DNA from: CBDAPE01 sp965198325
Lineage (GTDB): Bacteria > Pseudomonadota > Alphaproteobacteria > UBA828 > JAPUJA01
Length of the DNA: 64,000 nt
Direction of reading: 5' to 3'
Assembly: GCA_965198325.1 (NCBI GenBank)
Contig: CBDAPE010000015.1
Location: 186,001-250,000 of the forward strand
Position numbers and translations under genes: made by a program. This document shows positions 17,505 to 29,912 of the stretch, piece by piece (position 1 is the first letter of the stretch; each line of letters begins with the position of its first letter). The notes under the pieces are model-generated. The model was not told the origin of the DNA and did not search any database. It saw nothing but the letters and a program-made list of their open reading frames with translations.

Positions 17505-18845
17505 GGGTGTGTCCGATTGTCTGTGTAAGTGACGCCGTGGGCGACATTGTTTCCGGCCTCAGCGCGCTGAGGCCGGAAAGCGATCCTCGAACAGGATCGC
17601 AAACTGCCCCATTGCGGCGGTCCATTCAATAGGCCGTTTCCAGCCGACACCGGCATTGCGGATCGCCAGGAACAACAGCTTGACCGCCGCCTCGTCGTTG
17701 GGGAAGCTACCGCGTGTCTTGATGATCTTGCGCAAAGATCGGTGCAGGCTCTCCAGCGCGTTGGTGGTGTAGATCATCTTGCGGATCGCCGGCGGGAACG
17801 CGAACATCGGCACCACCTGCTCCCAGGCGCGGCGCCAGCTGGGCGCGATCGCCGGATAGCGCTCGCCCCATTTGGCCTCGAACTCGTCGAGCTTGGCCGC
17901 CGCGGTCTCGGCGGTTTCGGCGCGGTAGATCGCCTTGATATCGGGCATGATCCTCTTTCGGTCCTTCCACGACACGAACGCCAGCGAACTGCGGATCAGA
18001 TGCACGATGCAGGTCTGCACCGTGGTCTCGGGGAACACCGTTGTTATCGCCTCGGGGAAGCCCTTGAGGCCGTCGACCACGGCGATCAGGATGTCAGCGA
18101 CGCCGCGGGTCTTGAGGTCGTTCATCACCTTGAGCCAGAACTTGGCGCCTTCGGTCTGCTCGATCCACAGCCCGAGAACCTCCTTCTCGCCTTCAGCGGT
18201 GAGGGCCAGTGCAACGTAGACTGCTTTGTTGCGCACCAGGCCTTCGTCGCGGATCTTGACCCGCAGCGCGTCAAAGAACACCACCGGATAGACCGCATCG
18301 AGCGGTCGGTTCTGCCATTCGCGGACCTCCTCGAGTACCGCGTCGGTGACCCGGCTGATCAGGTCCGGCGAAACCGCGACCCCGTAAAGCTCCTGCAGAT
18401 GGCCACGTATCTCGCGCACCGTCATGCCGCGGGCATACAGCGACACGATGCGATCGTCGAAGCCCTCGAGACGGCGTTCGCCCTTGGGCACGATCAGCGG
18501 GTCGAACGTGCCGGTGCGGTCGCGCGGCACGGCGATATCGATCTCGCCATCCTCGCTCAGCACCGTCTTGTCCGAGTAGCCGTTGCGGCTGTTACCCGTG
18601 CCGCGACCGGCCGGGTCACCCTTCTCGTAGCCCAGGTGATCGCTCAGCTCGGCGTCAAGCGCCCGCTCCAAGAGCACCGCCTTGAGCTGCTTGAACAGCC
18701 CGTCTTCGCCCAGCAGGTCATCCGGCTTCTCGTAATCGGCCAGAAGTTCGTCCAGAAGTTCAGGTCTGATAGTCCTCATCGTAGGTCCTCCCATACTAAA
18801 TATTGGACCCACGGCACTCATTTACACAAGATATCTGACACTCTC
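17505..18845 (-). mobile_element. IS256-family element, copy B, inverted, in istA
   Basis: The same 1341-bp element as copy A, in inverted orientation. It is flanked by a perfect 8-bp target duplication, gcacgaac, at 17497-17504 and 18846-18853. Comparison with the unbroken istA at 43316 shows that sequence once. With copy A it brackets about 2.3 kb containing istA pieces and the IS3 copy. Confidence 0.92.
17559..18779 (-). CDS. IS256-family transposase (copy B)
   Basis: A 406-residue transposase almost identical to copy A at 13916, with the same catalytic landmarks (VVFFDALRV, IAVVDGLKG, TTNALESLHRSLRK). The start ATG 18779 follows GGGAGGACC. The frame is complete and there is no sign of decay. 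Near-identity and perfect target duplications indicate recent transposition of this family in the genome. Confidence 0.93.
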   Translation of the reverse strand: MRTIRPELLDELLADYEKPDDLLGEDGLFKQLKAVLLERALDAELSDHLGYEKGDPAGRGTGNSRNGYSDKTVLSEDGEIDIAVPRDRTGTFDPLIVPKGERRLEGFDDRIVSLYARGMTVREIRGHLQELYGVAVSPDLISRVTDAVLEEVREWQNRPLDAVYPVVFFDALRVKIRDEGLVRNKAVYVALALTAEGEKEVLGLWIEQTEGAKFWLKVMNDLKTRGVADILIAVVDGLKGFPEAITTVFPETTVQTCIVHLIRSSLAFVSWKDRKRIMPDIKAIYRAETAETAAAKLDEFEAKWGERYPAIAPSWRRAWEQVVPMFAFPPAIRKMIYTTNALESLHRSLRKIIKTRGSFPNDEAAVKLLFLAIRNAGVGWKRPIEWTAAMGQFAILFEDRFPASAR

Positions 18846-19320
18846 GCACGAACATCTCGCGCGACCGAAGCCGCCGCTCACGGACATAGTCCTTCACGAT
18901 GGTGTAGCCGCCCGTAAAGCCGTACTCGTCCCGGAGACGGTCGAAGATCCGCTTCGCCGTGGGCCGTTGCTTGTGGTGGCTGGTCCGATCGTCTTCCAGA
19001 ATCCGATCGATGATCCCCGTGAACGGACCCCGCTTCGGCCGCCGTGGCGGCTTGCCGCGGCGAAACCCCGGCGGCACCGAGAACGACAGCATCTTGCGGA
19101 CCGTCTTGCGGTCCAGCCCGAACACCCGCGAGGCCTCGCGGGTGCTCATTCCCTCGACACGACACGCCCGCCGAACCCGCGCGTACAAATCCACCCGATA
19201 CATCCCCCCGCCTTCCAGTCAGAGCAACCCTGACAGAAGGCTATAGACGGTCCCATTTTGGTCCGCCACAGCCGGATCAACCGGCCGCTTCAGTGGGGGA
19301 TTATTGCGCCGCCGTTCTCA

Positions 19321-20297
19321 CCTGCTGCCGGGGCTCCGTGCATGACCGACGCACCACAGCTGCTGCTCGCCCACCACCTCAAGACGCTCAAGCTTCCGAC
19401 CTTCCTGCGAGAGTACGACAAGATCGCCCGGCAGTGCGCCTCTGAAGGCGTCGACCACGTTCGCTATCTCTTGCGTCTGGCCGAGCTTGAGCTGATCGAC
19501 CGCGAGCGCCGCATGGTCGAGCGGCGGATCAAGGCGGCGCGCTTCCCCGTGATCAAGAGCCTCGATGCCTTCGACTTCAAGGTCATCCCTTCGCTCAACA
19601 AGGCGCTGGTCCTGGAGCTCGCCCGCTGCGCGTACATCGAGCGCCGCGAGAACCTCATCGCGCTCGGCAACAGCGGCACCGGCAAGACCCACATCGCCCT
19701 CGGTCTCGGTCTGGCGGCCTGCCAGAAGGGCCTCTCGGTCGGCTTCATCACCGCCGCTGCCCTGGTCCACGAGCTCATCGAGGCCCGCGATGACAAGCAA
19801 CTGCTGAGGTTCCAGAAGAAGCTCGCCACCTACAAGCTTCTGATCATCGACGAGCTCGGCTTCGTGCCGCTGTCCAAGACCGGAGCCGAACTCCTGTTCG
19901 AGGTGTTCAGCCAACGCTACGAGCGCGGCGCGACCCTGGTCACCACCAACCTGCCGTTCGACGAATGGACCGAGGTGTTCGGCTCCGAACGCCTGACCGG
20001 CGCGCTGCTCGACCGCCTCACCCATCACGTCAACATCCTCGAGATGAACGGCGACAGCTATCGGCTCAACCAGAGCCGCAGGCGTCAAACCCCGACGGCG
20101 AACTGAACCGACCACCCAGCCCTCGCTTGACCCCGTGGGCCCACAGGTCCCCCCCGCGCGCACCGCCGCGTCAGCCTGTTGAGGGCACGTCGCGTTGCGC
20201 GCGGGGCCCGCCCATGGACTACGGGGACAAGCCCGCAGCCGCCAGGTGGTCCCTTTTTACTCCGCCACGGCGGTCGCTTTTTGCTCCGCCGTTGACA
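19321..20297 (+). mobile_element. Truncated second IS21 copy (istB half)
   Basis: This is the istB-proximal end of another IS21 copy in the opposite orientation. It runs from the last few istA codons (cctgctgccggggctc) through istB to the terminus, tgtcaacggcggagc read inward from 20297. Its istA half is missing, and it directly abuts the left terminus of the first IS21 copy. The two copies therefore meet head to internal sequence, a junction expected from an adjacent deletion. Confidence 0.85.
19342..20106 (+). CDS. istB: IS21 helper ATPase IstB (second copy)
   Basis: A 254-residue IstB with Walker A GNSGTGKTH, Walker B LLIIDELGF and the same C-terminus as the copy at 12962. It differs from that copy by one extra Ala (FITAAALVHEL) and a few substitutions (MTDAPQLLLAHHLKTLKLPTF at the start). 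No istA remains with it in this fragment, so it would act only together with an IstA made elsewhere. The ORF is intact. Confidence 0.92.
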   Translation: MTDAPQLLLAHHLKTLKLPTFLREYDKIARQCASEGVDHVRYLLRLAELELIDRERRMVERRIKAARFPVIKSLDAFDFKVIPSLNKALVLELARCAYIERRENLIALGNSGTGKTHIALGLGLAACQKGLSVGFITAAALVHELIEARDDKQLLRFQKKLATYKLLIIDELGFVPLSKTGAELLFEVFSQRYERGATLVTTNLPFDEWTEVFGSERLTGALLDRLTHHVNILEMNGDSYRLNQSRRRQTPTAN

Positions 20298-20408
20298 ACT
20301 AGGAAACCTGCGGCTTTCAAGGGAAACACCCCGACCCGACCCAGGCAAAAAATTAGGGAATTACCAATTTACGTTGACAGGCCCGACCTGATCCCGCATT
20401 CTCCGTGA

Positions 20409-20717
20409 ATGGGCACACCGAACGTGAAATTAGTTCCCCGTAGCTTCGTAGCGGCCTGCCTGACGGCATCTCTCTTGGGCTTGCCGACGGCAGCGGGGGC
20501 AGAGGAGAGTAACCACGTCTATTGCGGACAGAATTTCATCACGTTTCGTGCCGCCGCGATGGATAGCCAAGACCCGTTAAACACGCTCACCCTGCAAAAA
20601 CAGTTTGTGCACAGCGTGCTGGCCGGGGCCATGATTATCCTGGTCGCCGGAGATTCCTCACGGACCCTTCGTTTTCCGGAGGAAGATCACGCCGCCATCG
20701 TTACGTGCTTGGATTGA
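20409..20717 (+). CDS. Small secreted protein, transposon cargo
   Basis: A 102-residue protein with a signal peptide: positively charged start (VKLVPR), hydrophobic core (SFVAACLTASLLGLPTA) and an AGA-EES cleavage site near residue 32. The mature part is about 70 residues with two cysteines (VYCGQNF and VTCLD) that could form a disulfide. I do not recognise a family. The start may instead be a GTG or a later codon, since no clear ribosome site precedes 20409. It begins about 30 bp inside the left inverted repeat of the transposon. Confidence 0.5.
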   Translation: MGTPNVKLVPRSFVAACLTASLLGLPTAAGAEESNHVYCGQNFITFRAAAMDSQDPLNTLTLQKQFVHSVLAGAMIILVAGDSSRTLRFPEEDHAAIVTCLD

Positions 20718-20823
20718 ATGCGTTCCGACGCAACGCAATGGTTAAGGGACTCAAATCATTATACTTTCTAGATTTTGTGGTTGCCAGACTCGACCCTACC
20801 GAATATTGTAGGCCCAGATGCAC

Positions 20824-20853
20824 CACAGCCAGGAATTTGAGTTCCTGGCTGTG
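20824..20853. other. Perfect 12-bp-stem hairpin in transposon cargo region
   Basis: CACAGCCAGGAA and TTCCTGGCTGTG pair perfectly around a 6-nt loop. No T-tract follows on either strand, so it is not a standard intrinsic terminator. It lies between the secreted-protein gene and the 60-residue gene. Confidence 0.6.
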
Positions 20854-20972
20854 GGCTCCGCAAAGTCCTGTGAGGCCTGCGCGGATATGTGTCGACGACC
20901 TGACAATCTTACGTCAATCGACACTATAGCGTCAACTGGCCTCCGCTCACAACTGAGAAAGGAGGCCCGTCA

Positions 20973-21155
20973 ATGAACAACGGACTCCTCGTTCCTCGCC
21001 AAGGGGAACAGACCTACGTGTTGTCAGTGGTTATGGACAGCGAGACGAAACGCGCACTAGACCGCGGTGATACCGTCAACATTCGGCGCCGGCGTCGTTA
21101 CCGAAGCTATCTCGATAGGGTGTGGGATGAAATAGAGCGCGACGAGAGGACCTGA
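20973..21155 (+). CDS. Small basic protein, transposon cargo
   Basis: A 60-residue protein of unknown function. A strong GAAAGGAGG ribosome site lies 9 bp before the ATG, which is the main reason to believe it. The N-terminal half contains YVLSVVMDSETKRALDRGD; the C-terminal half is strongly basic (NIRRRRRYRSYLDRVWDEIERDERT) and could bind nucleic acid. It precedes the GIY-YIG gene by 68 bp, with a stable hairpin between them, and may form an operon with it. Confidence 0.5.
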   Translation: MNNGLLVPRQGEQTYVLSVVMDSETKRALDRGDTVNIRRRRRYRSYLDRVWDEIERDERT

Positions 21156-21172
21156 ATTAAGCCTTCCGAGGC

Positions 21173-21198
21173 GCCCCGCCCGCTGGAACGGGCGGGGC
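21173..21198 (+). other. Hairpin between cargo genes
   Basis: GCCCCGCCCG and CGGGCGGGGC form a perfect 10-bp stem with a 6-nt loop. It sits between the 60-residue gene and the GIY-YIG gene, 25 bp before the ribosome site AAGGAG of the latter. No T-run follows. It could stabilise or partly separate the two mRNAs. Confidence 0.6.
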
Positions 21199-21223
21199 CC
21201 AACCCACGAGAAGGAGAGTTCTC

Positions 21224-21538
21224 ATGAGTGAGACGGCAGATTGGTTGAACCATGAATTCACGGTGTATCGGCACGACGATGATTGGCACGAAGTTGCTGG
21301 TCTATACATTTTCGCTTCTTGGGACTCAACCGACGAAGCATGGTTTCCACTTTATGTTGGTCAGGCGCTATCCTTCGCTGAGCGTCTTCCCAATCACGAA
21401 AAGTGGCCGGAGGCGGAGATACTGGGCGCTGCTTATATTCATGTCCGAGTGGAACCCGACGAGTCGCGGCGGGCGGCGTTGGAGAAGAAACTGATTCAAC
21501 ATTATCAGCCGCATTTGAATGTTCAGATGAAATGGTAG
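21224..21538 (+). CDS. GIY-YIG domain protein, transposon cargo
   Basis: A 104-residue protein that is essentially a single GIY-YIG nuclease-like domain. The GLY of the GIY motif is in VAGLYIFA and the YIG motif reads PLYVGQA. The expected following residues are there: the Arg in SFAERLPNH, the Glu in RAALEKKLIQ and the Asn in PHLNVQ. An AAGGAG ribosome site precedes the ATG. GIY-YIG domains cut DNA in homing endonucleases, UvrC and some restriction enzymes. A role in the life of the transposon, or in defence, is conceivable but unshown. A non-catalytic role is also possible. Confidence 0.7.
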   Translation: MSETADWLNHEFTVYRHDDDWHEVAGLYIFASWDSTDEAWFPLYVGQALSFAERLPNHEKWPEAEILGAAYIHVRVEPDESRRAALEKKLIQHYQPHLNVQMKW

Positions 21539-21631
21539 ACATGTTTCGTGCCTCGGTCTAAGTTTATCCGAGGTGCTCCCCGTCTCGCCAAGCCTGCCAG
21601 CGTCGGAGACGGTCGATCACAAAGGGGTGGC

Positions 21632-22570
21632 CTAGTCGGCCACCAAGTCCAGATAGCTGAGTTGTTTCCCAGCCATCCGGCTGGCTACTACCCCCATCTG
21701 ATCCAGCGTGTCAAGTTCGCGGACCCCGTGGCGGCCTGCGAATTCGTCCACGTAGCGCTGAAGGTGCTTCACCGAGAAGTGGTGGTAGACGCCCTTGTGG
21801 GCGCGCTTGAGCATGGCCCAAAAGCTCTCGATGCCTTGGGTATGCGCCATGCCCTTGACGTATTCGCCGACGCTGTGACGGACGCTCTCGTGGTCGAAAG
21901 GAATTCCCTTATAAGCGCTGGCTTCGTCCGTGTAGACCGTCGCGCCGTTGGCTGCGCTGTCAACGACGAACTTCTGTAGGGTCTCGGCGTCAACCTTCTC
22001 CGTGACCTTGGCGCGAACCTTGTTGGTCTTGCGATCCTTCGCGCCCACAACGGCGGCTTTGCCGGTCGCGCCCCTGCCAGCCTTGAGCTTCTTCTTTGAA
22101 TGCTTGTTCCGCTCCTTGCCGCCGAAGTAGGTTTCGTCGATTTCGACGGGTCCGGCGAAGGGCCAGCTATCGCCATGCGACCATACTTCACGAATGCGAT
22201 GCAGCATGTACCACGCGGTCTGTTGAGAGACGCCTATATCGCGATGCAACTTCATGCTGGACACGCCTTTCAAGCTGGTCATTTCCAAGTAAATCGCGAA
22301 GACCCATTTGCGGAGAGGAACATGCGACTTATTCATGATCGTGTTGGTCTTGATAGAGAAATAGCCTCGGCAATCCGTGCAGCGGTAGGGGGAAAACTTG
22401 TGCTTAGCTTCATGGGTCCGCAAGCTTCCGCAATGCGGGCAATGGCGACCATCAGGCCAAATCTGTTTTTCGAACCACTCGCGGGCGCTTTCTTCGGTGG
22501 GGAAAAGATCACCGAGTTCGATGATTGTGATACCCTCGCGGTCTGATTTTCCGGGCCTTGAATGTGTCAT
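21632..22570 (-). CDS. IS1595-family transposase (transposon 1)
   Basis: A 312-residue DDE transposase. An N-terminal zinc ribbon (CPHC near 45, CTDC near 63) is followed by a helix-turn-helix region (KLHRDIGVSQQTAWYMLHRIR). The catalytic core follows: VEIDETYFGGK near 143, ATVYTDEASAY near 217, and the third site within GIESFWAMLKRAHKGVYHH. Length and motifs fit the IS1595 family. It is about 80% similar by eye to the transposase at 40647, and their ends (GGGAATTAC versus GGGACTTAT) are related. The start ATG 22570 lies about 50 bp inside the right inverted repeat. Confidence 0.9.
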   Translation of the reverse strand: MTHSRPGKSDREGITIIELGDLFPTEESAREWFEKQIWPDGRHCPHCGSLRTHEAKHKFSPYRCTDCRGYFSIKTNTIMNKSHVPLRKWVFAIYLEMTSLKGVSSMKLHRDIGVSQQTAWYMLHRIREVWSHGDSWPFAGPVEIDETYFGGKERNKHSKKKLKAGRGATGKAAVVGAKDRKTNKVRAKVTEKVDAETLQKFVVDSAANGATVYTDEASAYKGIPFDHESVRHSVGEYVKGMAHTQGIESFWAMLKRAHKGVYHHFSVKHLQRYVDEFAGRHGVRELDTLDQMGVVASRMAGKQLSYLDLVAD

Positions 22571-22643
22571 GTTCGCTTCCTTCCTATCTGCTAAACAGCC
22601 TACAGGAACAAAACGGAGAAGTCAACGTAAATTGGTAATTCCC

Positions 22644-22672
22644 AAAAATTAACCCGCTTTGCGGCGGGCTAA
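22644..22672 (-). terminator. rRNA operon terminator, target of transposon 1
   Basis: On the minus strand the sequence reads AGCCCGCCGCAAAGCGGG followed by TTAATTTTT. This is a short GC stem (CCCGC/GCGGG) and T-rich tail about 30 bp beyond tRNA-fMet. The 8-bp duplication aaaaatta made by transposon 1 lies in this T-tract, so the transposon sits exactly at the end of the rRNA transcript. Confidence 0.65.
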
Positions 22673-22698
22673 GATGTTGATCTTTCTTATTAAAAGAG

Positions 22699-22775
<77 letters not shown>

Positions 22776-22888
22776 TCAATGCTTGGCGATAGGCGTGCCG
22801 CACGAGCCGGCGGCGCTTGGGCCGCAGCCAATTGCGGCGCCATCGCGAACAGGTCTCGATCGGGTTTCGCTCGCGCGGGCTTGGAAGA

Positions 22889-23004
22889 CCTGGCGGCGAC
22901 CTACTCTCCCACGCCTTAAGACGCAGTACCATCGGCGCTGAGGGTTTTCACGGCCGAGTTCGGGATGGGATCGGGTGCGGGCCCCTCGCTATAACCACCA
23001 GGCC
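22889..23004 (-). rRNA. rrf: 5S ribosomal RNA
   Basis: About 116 nt on the minus strand, with the conserved 5S segments GGTGGTTATAGCGAGG near the 5' end, CCCGATCCCATCCCGAACTC in the middle and GGGAGAGTAGGTCGCCGCC at the 3' end. Ends are estimated to within a few bases. It lies about 90 bp after the 23S gene. Confidence 0.92.
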
Positions 23005-23092
23005 ATCTAAGCCTGCGGATCGATGTGACCGGAACTCCGGGCGGCGGTTGGGCCGCACGGCCTTGGATCTGTACATGAGAGGACGTTCAAGC

Positions 23093-25828
<2,736 letters not shown>

Positions 25829-26071
25829 GTTGAACTCTCATGCACAGATCTAAGGCCGCGCGTCGCGCCGGTCGCATCCAAACGGACCGATGCAGCCTGC
25901 GCACAACGATGCGCGCCCTTTGCAACGCAGCCGGCAAACCTGCCGCCGCGCCGCATGTTCAAGATCAAGACCTATTCACGATGTAAAACAGCACACCCGG
26001 GGGGCATGGCCCCGCCGGGAATTCCGGTTCATCCTATCCGCGAAGCGCCGGCGCGGGCTCGCGCCGGCAAC

Positions 26072-26147
26072 TGGTGGAGGTGATCGGATTCGAACCGACG
26101 ACCCCCTGCTTGCAAAGCAGGTGCTCTCCCAGCTGAGCTACACCCCC
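26072..26147 (-). tRNA. tRNA-Ala (UGC)
   Basis: A 76-nt tRNA with encoded CCA in the 16S-23S spacer. It reads GGGGGTGTAGCTCAGCTGGG, with anticodon TGC in CTTTGCAAG. It lies about 240 bp before the 23S 5' end and 48 bp after tRNA-Ile, the standard proteobacterial order. Confidence 0.96.
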
Positions 26148-26195
26148 GTGTCGGGGTCATCCCGCCCGGGAGCGCCGCGTGGGCCCGTCCGGCAA

Positions 26196-26273
<78 letters not shown>

Positions 26274-26490
26274 CACGGTTGCCCGAAATCGGGTGCTTGC
26301 GCCCCGATCGCTGGTCCGAGGCCTTAAGGCTCCGCGCGCAAGACCATGTGCGTGGCATTCGCCACCGGATCGGTTCGATGAACCGCTCCCGCCAGATGCT
26401 CTGCGGATAAGAGGAAGAGATGCGAAGACGGCGGCACTCACGATGTAAGAGAAGCCCGAAGAGCGCGTGCGAACACGCGTTCCGCGAGAC

Positions 26491-27998
<1,508 letters not shown>

Positions 27999-28490
27999 AA
28001 ACCCATAACCGTCCGCCCCCGCCGGGCAAGCCCGATAGGCGCGGCCAATTGACAGTTCCTGCGCACAAACGTCACATCCTGCGCCCCGTGTTCCGAAGAA
28101 CGCGGCGCACAGACTGGTCGTTCGTGGACAGCGTTGCTTGCAAGCACCGCCGCCCACGCATCTCTTCCTATTCACTAATCAAACAGCGTCGGACACGCAG
28201 CGTTCTCCGTCCACGCCAAACCGTCACTCCTTCGACGGCACGGCGCAGCAATTAGGAGTTAGCGCTCCGTGGAACTCGTGAATGTATAGGACGCCCGCGC
28301 CCGCGCGCAAGCGAATTCGGCGCTCCGGGACCGAATTATTTTGCACTGCAGCGTGACCCGCGCGGGGATTCCCGGATCCCGCCCCTAGCATCTCCCCAGG
28401 GTCCGCGGCAGCGTCGAACTCGTGCGCATGTTCGAGCCCGCCGCCACGACACGTTAACCCCGCCTTTACCAGTTTTGTTTATCCCTGAAG
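27999..28490 (-). promoter_or_regulatory. rRNA operon leader and promoter region
   Basis: About 490 bp without a protein gene separates the 16S gene from the divergent gene at 28551. On the minus strand a promoter-like pair is seen: TTGCGC (28310-28305) and TATACA (28288-28283) separated by 16 bp, followed by about 285 bp of leader. The leader should hold antitermination and 16S-processing signals, which I cannot define. The upstream plus-strand gene would use a promoter in the same gap. Confidence 0.5.
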
Positions 28491-28550
28491 GTGCGGGATT
28501 CGGCTCAGCCGGGCCGTCTCTCGGCCTTCGACCCCTTAACAGGCCGTGTG

Positions 28551-29735
28551 ATGACCGAAAGACCACAACTCCGTGTTGCCAAGGCGATTACCGAGGAAGA
28601 GCGCTGGCGTGTCTTCCGCTTTCGCTATCAGGCGCTCGTCGAGGACCAGAACGTCGAGAGTTCCGCGGCGGATCACGAGAATCGCCTGCTCTACGACGCC
28701 GTCGACGACGATGCGATGATCTTCTACATGACCGAGAAGAGCGAGATCATCGCGACGGTAAGGCTGGCGTCCGTTCACCAAATGCGCATGCCAGCCTCGC
28801 AGCAGGAAGCCTTTGGCTTCGAGCATTTCGGGATCTTTCCACCTCACGATCTGGTCTTTGCCTCGCGCTTCATCTCTGCTCGCGCCTGGCGGACTTCGCC
28901 GGCCCTCGCCGTTCTGTTCGGCGCGATTTACAAATTCTTGCGCGATCACGGCGTCCGCCTCCTCTTCCTGAACAGCCCGCCCGCCCAAATCCGGATTTTC
29001 GAACGGCTGGGCTATCGTCGCCTGGGGGCCAACTTCCGTAACGAATCGGGATATCAGGTTCCGCTCGTCATGCTGCTCGACGACATCCTGCATCTCGAAG
29101 GCGTCGCCTCGCCGCTCCGCAATCTGGCGCAGCGCTTCAAGAACAGGCCGGACACGGCGAACTGGTTCGCGCACACGTTCCCGAATTTCGCCCTGTCCGA
29201 GATAAAGCCGAACATGAGCGAGGATGATTTCTGGGCATATCTCACCGCACGGCCCGACCAGATCCCGATCGTCAGCGTGCCGCTGCTCGAAGGGCTGAGC
29301 CATGCGGAGGCCAAGAAATTCCTGAACGTCGGCACGATCCTCCAATGCCAGTCCGAAGACCGGGTAATCCGGGCCGGCGACCGGGGCGACGAGATGTTCG
29401 TGTTGCTCTCTGGCCAGGCGCAAGTGCGCACGCCGGGCGGCGAATCCTTGGCCCTGTTGGAAAAGGGCGACGTGTTCGGCGAGCTGGGCTTCCTGGCAGA
29501 AACCCCGCGCACCGCAAATATCGTCGCGCTGACCGATCTCGAGGTGTTGATCCTGACCCAGGAATTTTTCCGCAAGGTCATGGAGTCGATGCCCGAGATC
29601 ACCATCAGGGTGCTCTTCAACTTGTCCGTCGTGCTCTGCAGCCGGCTCAAGCTTACGACCGAGTCCCTCGTCGCCCGGACCGACGAGGCAGTGGACGCCG
29701 ACGGTCCGCCTGAAACAGCGGCCCTGGCCGGCTAG
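28551..29735 (+). CDS. FeeM-like acyltransferase domain fused to cyclic-nucleotide-binding domain
   Basis: A 394-residue two-domain protein. Residues about 5-200 resemble the GNAT-like FeeM/autoinducer-synthase fold: RWRVFRFRYQALVEDQ, ENRLLYDAVDDDAMIFYMTEKSEIIATVRLA, LFLNSPPAQIRIFERLGYRRLG. Residues about 265-375 are a cyclic-nucleotide-binding domain with LPxGEE-type start (VIRAGDRGDEMFVLLSGQAQV) and phosphate-binding cassette GELGFLAETPRTANI. FeeM enzymes make N-acyl amino acids from acyl-ACP, so the protein may be a cNMP-controlled acyltransferase; this is inference. ATG 28551 is preferred over an in-frame GTG at 28491, but neither has a strong ribosome site. There is no membrane segment. 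The next gene is divK, 178 bp downstream. Confidence 0.72.
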   Translation: MTERPQLRVAKAITEEERWRVFRFRYQALVEDQNVESSAADHENRLLYDAVDDDAMIFYMTEKSEIIATVRLASVHQMRMPASQQEAFGFEHFGIFPPHDLVFASRFISARAWRTSPALAVLFGAIYKFLRDHGVRLLFLNSPPAQIRIFERLGYRRLGANFRNESGYQVPLVMLLDDILHLEGVASPLRNLAQRFKNRPDTANWFAHTFPNFALSEIKPNMSEDDFWAYLTARPDQIPIVSVPLLEGLSHAEAKKFLNVGTILQCQSEDRVIRAGDRGDEMFVLLSGQAQVRTPGGESLALLEKGDVFGELGFLAETPRTANIVALTDLEVLILTQEFFRKVMESMPEITIRVLFNLSVVLCSRLKLTTESLVARTDEAVDADGPPETAALAG

Positions 29736-29912
29736 GTGCAATCGGACCTTTGATTGCGCAGGCCCTTTCTCAATTGGTTGAAGACCGTATAGATTAGGAT
29801 GTACATCTCTGTACTGATCGGCCGTTCGCCTGAGTCGTGGCGCGACTGGTCCGAAGACCGGCGAGCTCCTTTGTTGCCCGCCGCGCTTGTGGTGTGGTAA
29901 GGACGCCGGCCC

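Larger units (their letters stand above)
13720..19203 (-). pseudogene. istA: IS21 transposase IstA split into four pieces
   Basis: The gene starts at ATG 19203 (MYRVDLYARVRR) and ends at 13720. Its pieces are 19203-18846, 17504-17079, 15796-15191 and 13849-13720. Removing the three IS copies and their duplicated targets leaves exactly 1500 bp (500 codons), so the frame would be intact without them. The N-terminal helix-turn-helix (TREASRVFGLDRKTV) and the start of the integrase core are in the first two pieces; the third carries the C-terminal beta domain (SLSLVRCRGNDYSVPVAYG). The partial copy at 43316 confirms the junctions. Confidence 0.9.
12771..19320 (-). mobile_element. IS21-family element carrying three nested ISs
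   Basis: The ends are tgtcaatggcggagcaag at 12771 and, reading inward from 19320, tgagaacggcggcgcaat. These are imperfect inverted repeats of the IS21 type. Inside, on the minus strand, are istA then istB. istA is interrupted by two IS256-family copies and one IS3 copy. Subtracting the three insertions and their target duplications leaves about 2566 bp. The outer flanks (catagcgg at left, cctgctgc at right) share no target duplication. The right flank is a second, truncated IS21 copy, so at least one boundary arose by deletion or recombination. Confidence 0.85.
20356..22643 (-). mobile_element. Cargo-carrying IS1595-family transposon 1
   Basis: A 2288-bp unit bounded by perfect 23-bp inverted repeats (GGGAATTACCAATTTACG..., 20356-20378 and 22621-22643). 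It is flanked by a perfect 8-bp target duplication aaaaatta (20348-20355 and 22644-22651). It carries an IS1595-type transposase on the minus strand and three plus-strand cargo genes: a secreted protein, a 60-residue protein and a GIY-YIG protein. Cargo-carrying members of the IS1595 family are known (Siguier and colleagues); this cargo set is what I have not seen described. The insertion point is the T-tract of the terminator behind tRNA-fMet. Confidence 0.9.

Noticed and set aside
13850..18845. Composite transposon bounded by the two IS256 copies
   Set aside because: Each copy has its own 8-bp duplication inside istA, so they inserted separately and did not move the middle as a unit.
20705..20929. 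A 74-codon frame between cargo genes of transposon 1
   Set aside because: It overlaps the preceding gene end, spans a perfect hairpin, and has no ribosome site or protein-like composition.
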